DNA from: Nitrospiraceae bacterium
Lineage (GTDB): Bacteria > Nitrospirota > UBA9217
Direction: 5' to 3'
NCBI GenBank assembly: GCA_003454665.1
Contig: DMKB01000057.1
Span: 910-9,788, forward strand
DNA: 8,879 nucleotides
Shown here: piece by piece, positions 1 to 4,946 of the stretch
Numbering within the stretch: the first letter of the stretch is position 1
Layout: the number at the start of each line of letters is the position of its first letter
Notes under the pieces: generated by a model
What the model was told of the DNA's origin: nothing
The model's input: only the letters and a program-made list of their open reading frames with translations
Database searches by the model: none
Position numbers and translations under genes: made by a program

Positions 1-13
1 CAAAAAAGAGGTT

Positions 14-43
14 AACCACGAAGAGCACGAAGCATGACGAATG
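14..43. repeat. Short tandem CACGAAG-type intergenic repeat
   Basis: Three imperfect units of about 9-10 bases follow one another (CCACGAAGA, GCACGAAGC, ATGACGAAT). They lie in the non-coding DNA downstream of the secreted-protein gene that ends at 100. Similar CACGAAG or CACAGAG runs are common between genes in many environmental bacteria, but their function is not known to me. The window begins just before the patch, so its full extent cannot be seen. The rest of 1-99 holds no gene. It contains only a 7-base AT-rich inverted repeat (78-84 with 94-100), which touches the stop codon of the next gene and lacks the GC stem of a terminator. Confidence 0.5.
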
Positions 44-99
44 CAAAACAACATGACCTGCTATAAAATCAGCGCGGAAGATAACACCTCAAATTATCT

Positions 100-708
100 T
101 TACCTCTTAGTATTTCCTTTTGCACTGCCGTCCGCGATCGTCTCTTCATAGAGATCGGCAATTCGTTTCGCGAGTTGGCGAATGTCCACTTCCGGCTCAT
201 CATGTTCATCCGAAAGGCGCATGCTGAGCCTGACGCTTACGTCATAGCGATTATCAGCGGTGGTAAACGTCAGGGAGTAGCCTCCGCCTCCCGGCCCGAA
301 GCCATCGATTCTGCGCCAGGCCCTCTTGCCGATGACAGGAAAGGTAACGGCGAAATACTTTTCTCCCCTGTCCGCCTTCTCTTTTCTCTCTCGTGCATAT
401 GCTTTTCTATAGACCTTTGGATCGAGCAGCTTGCCTGCCCCGGCAACGGTGATCGTACAGAAATAGTAATTCCTTGTATCTCGATGGGAAACCTGATAAT
501 CGGCGATGTACACTTTTCGATCGCCCTTCTCGAAGAGAGAGAAGGCAAAGGGAACAGCGCTTGTCGTGTTTGCTGCGATGAACTCCTTCGTTATGAGGCC
601 ATCGAAAGCCGTTGTCGAAAAAGGCGTGGCGCCCTGGCCGGCGAGAACACCTGCCGCCCGACAGAGCAGGGAGATGACTATTACGGGAGCAATGAATGCG
701 CGTTTCAT
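100..708 (-). CDS. Hypothetical secreted protein, 202 residues
   Basis: I do not recognise the family. The first 23 residues form a signal peptide: Met-Lys-Arg, a hydrophobic core, then Val-Leu-Ala before Gly, so the protein probably acts outside the cytoplasm. The mature part is an alpha/beta-looking domain with a basic helical stretch at about 98-115, a glycine-rich turn at 136-143 (GFGPGGGG) and alternating polar/hydrophobic strands (YSLTFTT, YDVSVRLSMRL). It ends in an amphipathic helix and a charged tail. No catalytic motif is visible. An upstream in-frame ATG at 723 would add five residues, but GAGGAG (716-721) lies 7 bases before the ATG at 708, so I chose 708. It follows the membrane-protein gene ending at 729 by only 20 bases and is probably co-transcribed with it. 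Confidence 0.75.
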   Translation of the reverse strand: MKRAFIAPVIVISLLCRAAGVLAGQGATPFSTTAFDGLITKEFIAANTTSAVPFAFSLFEKGDRKVYIADYQVSHRDTRNYYFCTITVAGAGKLLDPKVYRKAYARERKEKADRGEKYFAVTFPVIGKRAWRRIDGFGPGGGGYSLTFTTADNRYDVSVRLSMRLSDEHDEPEVDIRQLAKRIADLYEETIADGSAKGNTKR

Positions 709-714
709 GGTGAT

Positions 715-721
715 GCTCCTC
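715..721 (-). promoter_or_regulatory. Ribosome binding site that fixes the start at 708
   Basis: On the minus strand GAGGAGC stands 6-7 bases before the ATG at 708. It overlaps the alternative ATG at 721-723, so that upstream ATG cannot use it. This favours the shorter protein, which then begins with a regular signal peptide. Confidence 0.7.
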
Positions 722-728
722 ATAGAGA

Positions 729-1094
729 CTATTGACTATCACGCTCCATGCCTATATATACCCCTGCGAGGAGGGCCACAACCAGAACACCGGCCGAGGC
801 ATAACTGCTTATGATGTAAGAAAGTTCGAACTTCTGTTTTATGGCCCTGCCGACGACGGGGGCGTTAATCTTTTGTATGAGATAAATAAAAAACGTGAGC
901 GGAACGGGCGCGATGATCAGCGACAGCCAGGGCTTGAAGCGGCTTGCGAAAAATAACGCAGCCGACGCTAATGCCCCGAAGACACAGACCTGCCATAACA
1001 AGGGCTCTTTGTCCAATACTCCGGCATAGGCCGTGAGGGGCATGAAGGCAAAAAAACAGAAGAATGCTACCGGCAAAAGACCTGTCGATTTCAT
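729..1094 (-). CDS. Hypothetical small membrane protein, 121 residues
   Basis: I do not recognise the family. The N-terminus (1-24) is a hydrophobic segment ending Thr-Ala-Tyr-Ala before Gly, which reads as a cleavable signal peptide or a first membrane helix. Further hydrophobic helices lie at about 32-50, 56-73 and 94-114. A short charged loop (QKINAPVVGRAIKQKFE) sits between the last two, and the C-terminus is short and acidic. An in-frame ATG at 1148 would add 18 polar residues, but GAGGAGGA lies 8 bases before the ATG at 1094 and the extension would run into the repeat at 1137, so I chose 1094. The stop is 20 bases from the start of the secreted protein at 708, which suggests a two-gene operon for an envelope function. 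No enzymatic motif is visible. Confidence 0.75.
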   Translation of the reverse strand: MKSTGLLPVAFFCFFAFMPLTAYAGVLDKEPLLWQVCVFGALASAALFFASRFKPWLSLIIAPVPLTFFIYLIQKINAPVVGRAIKQKFELSYIISSYASAGVLVVALLAGVYIGMERDSQ

Positions 1095-1102
1095 GGGGCT
1101 TT

Positions 1103-1110
1103 TCCTCCTC
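1103..1110 (-). promoter_or_regulatory. Ribosome binding site that fixes the start at 1094
   Basis: GAGGAGGA on the minus strand, 8 bases before the ATG at 1094, is a near-perfect Shine-Dalgarno sequence. The alternative start at 1148 has repeat sequence upstream and no comparable site. A TTGACA hexamer occurs just upstream (minus strand, 1124-1129), but no matching -10 box sits at the right distance, so I do not call a promoter. Confidence 0.75.
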
Positions 1111-1136
1111 AGCGTAAGGGTATTGTCAAACCTTTT

Positions 1137-1316
1137 GCCACAGAGCACACGGAGGGCACAGAGGACTTCTTAAAAAATAAGACACGACATACATTCTCTG
1201 TTCCTCTGCATTTGCTAAAAAAACCTCTTATTTACCTTGTTCCACAATCTTTGAGTAGAGAATTTATTCGTTACCACTATTTTTTCTTTTCTCTGCTTCT
1301 CTGTGCTCTCTGTGGC
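1137..1316. repeat. 180-base non-coding segment bounded by inverted CACAGAG repeats
   Basis: The left end (1137-1163) reads GCCACAGAG, CACACGGAG, GGCACAGAG. The right end, read on the other strand from 1316 downwards, is GCCACAGAG, AGCACAGAG, AAGCAGAG. The outer nine bases match exactly in inverted orientation, and each end passes inwards into A-rich sequence. An inner 7-base inverted repeat (AAATAAG at 1175-1181, CTTATTT at 1227-1233) and a partial TCTCTG-TCCTCTGC motif near 1195-1210 lie between. The segment occupies most of the 311-base gene-free stretch 1095-1405. No coding capacity, target-site duplication or clear terminator is visible. It may be a small non-autonomous repeat element or two intergenic repeats that happen to face each other. 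Confidence 0.55.
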
Positions 1317-1405
1317 TTAATATCGTTTTTCATTCCCTGTCCCATAATTGCCCTTCTCCGCGCCTGGTGATTCTTCGCGTTTTTTCCGACTGGCGTGCGA
1401 AAAGC

Positions 1406-1903
1406 TCACTTATCGCTCGGATCAAATGCCTTGATCATATTCAACGATGTCCGCGCAAGAACGCTGCCGGGGAATTCCTTTAATGCCTTTTCGTAGTATG
1501 CCTTGCTTCTTGCTCCCTCTCCGAGCTGGCCGTAGGCAAAGGCGATATTCACGAGGGCCATTTCCCGGTACGGCATGTTACTCGAACTGAAGAGCACTCC
1601 ATACCGCATCGAATCCAGCCATGGGTATTTCGCAAAAAACGCATAGCTTTTCTCAAAACAGCTGATGGCCTCGGGGAAGTGACCCGCCATGGCCAGCCGG
1701 ATCCCTCTCCGGTGCCACAGGGGAATCATGCGCCTCCCGATCATGATATGCAAAATAATGATAATGAAGGCAAGAAAGAGAACATCGTTAAAGGAGGAAA
1801 AATCGCCGAAATACCACAAGCCCGAGACCAATGCGCCGAGCATGAATGCATGCAGAAGCTCTGCAGCCCAGGATCGTTGATTGACGAGAGGTACTTTGCC
1901 CAT
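1406..1903 (-). CDS. Hypothetical membrane protein with TPR-like repeats, 165 residues
   Basis: Two hydrophobic helices at about 15-33 and 40-57 anchor the N-terminus. The basic residues after the second helix (GRRMIPLWHRR) suggest that the rest faces the cytoplasm. The soluble part contains two helix-turn-helix units that look like tetratricopeptide repeats, at about 64-97 (the pattern RRGIRLAMAGHFPEAISCFE) and 114-147 (NIAFAYGQLGEGARSKAYYE followed by KALKEFP). TPRs normally bind other proteins, so this is probably a membrane-tethered adaptor; no partner is shown. The ATG at 1903 has no good Shine-Dalgarno sequence, but an in-frame stop lies two codons upstream and later ATGs fall inside the first helix, so this start is preferred. 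It stands 166 bases from the next gene upstream, with no recognisable terminator on either side. Confidence 0.75.
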   Translation of the reverse strand: MGKVPLVNQRSWAAELLHAFMLGALVSGLWYFGDFSSFNDVLFLAFIIIILHIMIGRRMIPLWHRRGIRLAMAGHFPEAISCFEKSYAFFAKYPWLDSMRYGVLFSSSNMPYREMALVNIAFAYGQLGEGARSKAYYEKALKEFPGSVLARTSLNMIKAFDPSDK

Positions 1904-2069
1904 GGCAGTTCAGTGTATCATGTGTTTGTCGTGTGAAATAGAGAAAAAACAAAAGAGCAACCTCATAAGATTGCCCTCGAATGCACGCAACTGCTTTCTT
2001 TTCCTTAATAAACAGCCAACAAAGACACCGGCAACAATGCACACCCATCACTATAAAACATAAGTCTCT
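1904..2069. other. Short intergenic spacer with nothing recognised
   Basis: This 166-base AT-rich spacer separates the four-cysteine protein gene from the TPR-like gene. I see no convincing promoter pair, no hairpin with a T run and no small gene with a ribosome binding site. An open frame across its left part overlaps the TPR-like gene in another frame and has no protein-like features. Confidence 0.4.
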
Positions 2070-2288
2070 TTACTTCCTGTCAATGATGAGCTGGATTTTT
2101 TCCTGTTGATTCGGGAACAGATCTTTCGGTACGTTTTCTCTTCCTATGGCTTGGAAAACGAGATACCGTGCACAGTCGGCATACTCCCCTGCGCAGTATT
2201 TCTTTTTGTATATTTCTGCTGTTCCCGGCATGTTTGCCATCTGGTCATTAAAAAAAAGGCACCCAGGGGTAAGTTTACAGTCTGCCAT
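2070..2288 (-). CDS. Small conserved-looking four-cysteine protein, 72 residues
   Basis: This short soluble protein has four cysteines, at 4, 10, 32 and 39 (C-x5-C and C-x6-C). The pattern runs CKLTPGCLFFND, then MANMPG, then KKKYCAGEYADCARYLVF, then VPKDLFPNQ. It looks like a compact metal- or iron-sulfur-binding module, or one held by disulfides. I recall short proteins of this pattern as hypothetical proteins in Deltaproteobacteria and Nitrospirota, with no known function. There is no signal peptide and no membrane segment, so a cytoplasmic place is likely. AAAGGAGG lies 7 bases before the ATG at 2288, a very strong ribosome binding site that supports a real, well-translated gene. An operator-like inverted repeat (2321-2334) lies about 33 bases upstream. 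Confidence 0.8.
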   Translation of the reverse strand: MADCKLTPGCLFFNDQMANMPGTAEIYKKKYCAGEYADCARYLVFQAIGRENVPKDLFPNQQEKIQLIIDRK

Positions 2289-2306
2289 AAATTGCCTCCT
2301 TTAGGT

Positions 2307-2335
2307 TTTTTATGTCATACTAACTACCTAGTTAA
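2307..2335 (-). promoter_or_regulatory. Candidate promoter with an operator-like inverted repeat
   Basis: On the minus strand TTAACT (2330-2335) and TAAAAA (2307-2312) are spaced by 17 bases, each matching four of six consensus positions. The -35 end overlaps the perfect inverted repeat TAACTA-N2-TAGTTA (2321-2334), the size of a dimeric repressor half-site pair. If used, transcription would begin almost at the ribosome binding site of the four-cysteine gene, giving a very short leader. The inverted repeat is plain to see; its use as a promoter/operator is only a suggestion. Confidence 0.3.
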
Positions 2336-2467
2336 GCAGAGAAATGGCCGGATGTCAAGGATGGGCAGGATCAGTAATAGTGCTTATTTCACGGGAAAAC
2401 GCGGGATCTGAGCGCTGATCGCTAGTTTGATACTGCGCGCCAAACGAATGACAGCGGAGGCAACCGG

Positions 2468-2503
2468 TAAAAAAAACGGCAGAGGGTTTGTATCCCCCTG
2501 CCG
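2468..2503 (-). terminator. Intrinsic terminator after groEL
   Basis: On the minus strand a 10-base-pair stem (CGGCAGGGGG with CCCTCTGCCG, one G-T pair) closes a 7-base loop and is followed directly by eight T residues. It begins about 45 bases after the groEL stop codon and ends the chaperonin operon. The base of the stem also takes part in a second inverted repeat, CAACCGG (2461-2467) with CCGGTTG (2501-2507). Confidence 0.9.
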
Positions 2504-2548
2504 GTTGTGTGATTCAAGGTATTTCGAACTATCCACGTCTCATGGCGC

Positions 2549-4198
2549 TTAGTACATGCCGCCCATGCCGCCCATACCCGGGGGCATGCCGCCGCCCGGC
2601 ATACCGCCGCCTTCGGCCTTTTCCTCGGGCAGGTCGGTGATCATGACTTCGGTGGTGAGCATGAGGGCCGCAACGCTCGCCGCGTTCTGGAGAGCGGAGC
2701 GGGTCACCTTGGTCGGGTCGATGATGCCGGCCTGGAGCATGTCAACGTACTCTTCCTTCTGCGCGTCAAAGCCGTGGCTCGGCTTGTCCGTGGACCGGAC
2801 CTTCTCCACGATGACCGATGACTCGAGTCCCGTGTTGTTGACGATCTGACGGATCGGCTCTTCGAGGGCCTTGGTGATGATGCTGACACCCACTGCCTCG
2901 TCACCGTCGAGTTTCACGCTGTTGAGCGCGGAGACTGAGCGGAGAAGCGCCACACCGCCGCCGGGAACGATGCCCTCTTCCATGGCTGCGCGCGTTGCAT
3001 GGAGCGCGTCCTCGACGCGCGCCTTTTTCTCTTTCATCTCAATCTCCGTTGCAGCGCCCACGTTGATTACTGCCACGCCGCCGACGATCTTTGCCAGCCG
3101 CTCCTGGAGCTTTTCCTTGTCATAGTCGGACGTGGTCTCTTCGACCTGGGCCTTGATCTGCTTGACCCTGCCCTGGATATTGTCGGAACTGCCCGCGCCT
3201 TCAACGATGGTGGTGTTGTCCTTGTCGACGGCGATCTTCTTCGCCCTGCCGAGGTCCTCGATCTTGACGTTCTCGAGCTTCAGTCCAAGGTCTTCGGAGA
3301 TCACCTGTCCACCCGTAAGGATGGCGATGTCTTCAAGCATTGCCTTCCGGCGGTCGCCGAATCCAGGTGCCTTGACTGCGCATACTTTGATGGTCCCGCG
3401 GAGCCGGTTCACCACGAGGGTGGCCAACGCCTCGCCCTCAATGTCCTCGGCGAGGATCAGGAGCGCCCGGTCCATCTTTGCCGTCTGCTCGAGGATGGGG
3501 AGCAGGTCCTTCATGCTCGAGATCTTTTTCTCCGAGAGAAGGATGTAGGCATCATCCAGGACGGCCTCCATCTTCTCGGCGTTCGTCACGAAGTAGGGAG
3601 AGATGTAACCGCGGTCGAACTGCATGCCCTCTACAACGTCGAGGCTGGTGCTCATGCCCTTGGCTTCCTCAACGGTGATGACCCCGTCCTTGCCGACCTT
3701 GTCCACTGCCTCGGCAATGAGGTCGCCGATGGTGGCGTCGTTGTTCGCAGAAATGCTGCCGACCTGGGCGATTTCTTTTTTATCATTGACGGGCTTGGAG
3801 ATCTTCTTGAGGTTTTCCACAACTGCTTCCACCGCCTTGTCGATGCCCCGTTTCACGTCCATGGGGTTGGCGCCGGCGGTGATGTTTTTGAGACCCTCGC
3901 GGTAGATGGCCTGGGCCAGCACCGTTGCCGTCGTCGTACCGTCGCCGGCGACGTCCGAGGTCTTGCTCGCCACTTCGCGCACGAGCTGTGCGCCCATGTT
4001 CTCGTAACTCTCCTTGAGTTCGATCTCCTTGGCGACGGTAACGCCGTCCTTGGTGATGGTCGGCGCGCCGAATTTCTTGTCAATGATCACATTTCGTCCC
4101 TTGGGACCAAGCGTCGCCTTCACGGCGTCTGTCAGGACATTTACGCCCCGCAGGATGGCCGCTCGTGCTTCCTGGTCAAACATTAGTTGCTTTGCCAT
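2549..4198 (-). CDS. groEL: Chaperonin GroEL (60 kDa subunit)
   Basis: This is the large chaperonin subunit. It forms double seven-membered rings in the cytoplasm and folds captured proteins in an ATP-dependent cycle with GroES. The 549-residue length is typical. Family marks include TLGPKGRNV (29-37), the ATP-site aspartate in TKDGV (Asp51), GDGTTTATVLA around Asp86, the apical segment with VKAPGFGDRRK (275-285), and the catalytic aspartate in VEDALHATRAA (Asp397, equivalent to E. coli Asp398). The C-terminus is the flexible GGM-rich tail and ends in tyrosine. AAGGAGG stands 8 bases before the ATG at 4198. The gene is downstream of groES, separated by an unusually long 205-base spacer, and ends at a strong intrinsic terminator. 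Control probably comes from the CIRCE promoter before groES. No residue needed for ATP hydrolysis is missing. Confidence 0.98.
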   Translation of the reverse strand: MAKQLMFDQEARAAILRGVNVLTDAVKATLGPKGRNVIIDKKFGAPTITKDGVTVAKEIELKESYENMGAQLVREVASKTSDVAGDGTTTATVLAQAIYREGLKNITAGANPMDVKRGIDKAVEAVVENLKKISKPVNDKKEIAQVGSISANNDATIGDLIAEAVDKVGKDGVITVEEAKGMSTSLDVVEGMQFDRGYISPYFVTNAEKMEAVLDDAYILLSEKKISSMKDLLPILEQTAKMDRALLILAEDIEGEALATLVVNRLRGTIKVCAVKAPGFGDRRKAMLEDIAILTGGQVISEDLGLKLENVKIEDLGRAKKIAVDKDNTTIVEGAGSSDNIQGRVKQIKAQVEETTSDYDKEKLQERLAKIVGGVAVINVGAATEIEMKEKKARVEDALHATRAAMEEGIVPGGGVALLRSVSALNSVKLDGDEAVGVSIITKALEEPIRQIVNNTGLESSVIVEKVRSTDKPSHGFDAQKEEYVDMLQAGIIDPTKVTRSALQNAASVAALMLTTEVMITDLPEEKAEGGGMPGGGMPPGMGGMGGMY

Positions 4199-4403
4199 AT
4201 TATAGTTCCTCCTTAAAATATCGTAACGACGAGAATTCTTGTCGATGGCCTGTCGTCAGGATCGGCCACCACAATGGGAAACTGTTGCCATCAGAAAAAA
4301 ATGACCTCGGGCAGGATGTCCGATTATTTTCGCTTTATCCTGCCTGTGGCCTTTCAGGTATACCTGCTGCCTAAAAACCCCCGTACCCTGCGGGTCCCTT
4401 CGG
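4199..4403 (-). other. Long groES-groEL spacer with several inverted repeats
   Basis: The two chaperonin genes are 205 bases apart, whereas groES and groEL are usually separated by a few tens of bases. Reading in the direction of transcription the spacer holds a small GC hairpin followed by five T (4394-4373), the 12-base palindrome CAGGTATACCTG (4355-4366), an 8-base inverted repeat GGCAGGAT/ATCCTGCC with a 19-base loop (4310-4344), and an 18-base near-palindrome centred on GAATTC (4227-4244) just before the groEL ribosome binding site. No reading frame with a ribosome binding site lies in it. It may set the GroES to GroEL ratio by partial termination or RNA processing; this is inference. 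Confidence 0.5.
4373..4394 (-). terminator. Weak attenuator-like hairpin after groES
   Basis: On the minus strand CCCG and CGGG pair across a 7-base loop, followed by two G and five T. The stem is only four base pairs, so it could cause partial termination or a pause at most. It begins about 10 bases after the groES stop codon. It may equally be chance. Confidence 0.25.
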
Positions 4404-4670
4404 TCAGTTCAGTATCCCCAGAACGTCCTCTTCCTTCACGATCAGATACTCGGCATTGTCGAGGTTAATCTTGGAGCCTGAATACCGGTCGAAGAGGACC
4501 GTATCGCCCATCTTGATCTGCTTTACTTCTTCGCCGACAGCCTCGACCTTGCCGCTCTGCGGCTTTTCCTTGGCTGTCTCGGGAATGTAGAGTCCTCCCG
4601 ACGTTTTTTCCAGCTCCGCCGTATAGCTTACAAACACTCTGTCTTTTAACGGTTTAAAATTGACGCCCAT
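4404..4670 (-). CDS. groES: Co-chaperonin GroES, short form (88 residues)
   Basis: GroES caps the GroEL ring as a heptamer and closes the folding chamber in the cytoplasm. Family marks are FKPLKDRVFV at the N-terminus, the mobile loop ending in GGLYIPETAKEKP (25-37; the GroEL-binding tripeptide is Leu-Tyr-Ile, where E. coli has Ile-Val-Leu), GKVEAVG (40-46), MGDTVLF (54-60) and the C-terminal YLIVKEEDVLGIL. The protein is about nine residues shorter than the usual 95-97. The loss falls between AVG (44-46) and MGD (54-56), where the beta-hairpin that roofs the dome should be: seven residues stand where E. coli has sixteen. AAAGGAGT lies before the ATG at 4670. The gene starts about 50 bases downstream of the CIRCE operator and is the first gene of the chaperonin operon. 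Confidence 0.95.
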   Translation of the reverse strand: MGVNFKPLKDRVFVSYTAELEKTSGGLYIPETAKEKPQSGKVEAVGEEVKQIKMGDTVLFDRYSGSKINLDNAEYLIVKEEDVLGILN

Positions 4671-4721
4671 ACGTACAACTCCTTTCTGGTTTGTTGTTAG
4701 TGATCGCTGGTATTGATGCCC

Positions 4722-4748
4722 TTAGCACTCATCTGAGTGGAGTGCTAA
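4722..4748 (-). promoter_or_regulatory. CIRCE operator (HrcA binding site)
   Basis: The sequence TTAGCACTC, nine bases, GAGTGCTAA is an exact match to the CIRCE consensus, with perfect 9-base arms. CIRCE is bound by the repressor HrcA, which needs GroEL for activity, so the operon is turned up when GroEL is occupied by unfolded proteins. It overlaps the last bases of the -10 hexamer and lies in the transcribed leader of groES, a standard repressing position. hrcA itself is not in this window. Confidence 0.97.
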
Positions 4749-4775
4749 TATATGTCCGGGCCAGGGAAAAAGCAA
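4747..4775 (-). promoter_or_regulatory. Housekeeping-type promoter of the groES-groEL operon
   Basis: On the minus strand TTGCTT (4770-4775) and TATATT (4747-4752) are spaced by exactly 17 bases. The -10 matches five of six consensus positions and the -35 three, including the key TTG. Transcription would start inside the CIRCE operator, about 70 bases before the groES ATG, as in other HrcA-controlled operons. No heat-shock sigma-32-type promoter is evident. Confidence 0.7.
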
Positions 4776-4877
4776 ACCCGGATTTCAGCAGTATTTAGCT
4801 TATTTACGGTGATTTGAAACAGTTTTTCCGAGATATGAGGTGAAATCTAATCTTTTCAACCTGAATCGCCGCAAGAA

Positions 4878-4903
4878 ACGGGCAGGGGGAAACCCCTGCC
4901 CGT
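4878..4903 (-). terminator. Probable terminator after ctpA
   Basis: A perfect 11-base-pair stem (ACGGGCAGGGG with CCCCTGCCCGT) closes a 4-base loop 44 bases after the ctpA stop codon. On the minus strand it is followed by TTCTTG, with two further T from the stem end, a short and interrupted T run. It separates the envelope cluster from the chaperonin promoter. The very stable stem makes a terminator likely although the T run is modest; it may also protect the 3' end of the mRNA. Confidence 0.7.
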
Positions 4904-4946
4904 GCACCATGGTCCTCTGACTGTTCCGGTTCCCCAACGTCTGCTT

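Noticed and set aside
14..43. The CACGAAG patch as a CRISPR array or part of one
   Set aside because: Units follow each other every 9-10 bases with no unique spacers, and there are no cas genes.
78..100. AT-rich hairpin at the end of the secreted-protein gene as a terminator
   Set aside because: The seven-pair stem has a single GC pair and is not followed by a T run.
175..735. A 186-codon plus-strand frame opposite the secreted-protein gene
   Set aside because: The minus-strand frame has a signal peptide and a strong ribosome binding site; the plus-strand product is cysteine- and arginine-rich without structure and has no such site.
1788..2051. An 87-codon minus-strand frame across the spacer and the TPR-like gene
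   Set aside because: It overlaps the TPR-like gene in a different frame, has an atypical cysteine-rich composition and lacks a good ribosome binding site.
2999..4186. A 395-codon open frame on the plus strand opposite groEL
   Set aside because: It is the antisense shadow of a certain groEL gene. Its protein is low-complexity His/Leu/Asp-rich sequence without domains, and it lacks a ribosome binding site. Long antisense frames are common opposite GC-rich genes.
4199..4204. TATAAT directly before the groEL ATG
   Set aside because: It abuts the start codon and lies after the ribosome binding site, so a transcript from it would lack that site. The -35 match is poor.
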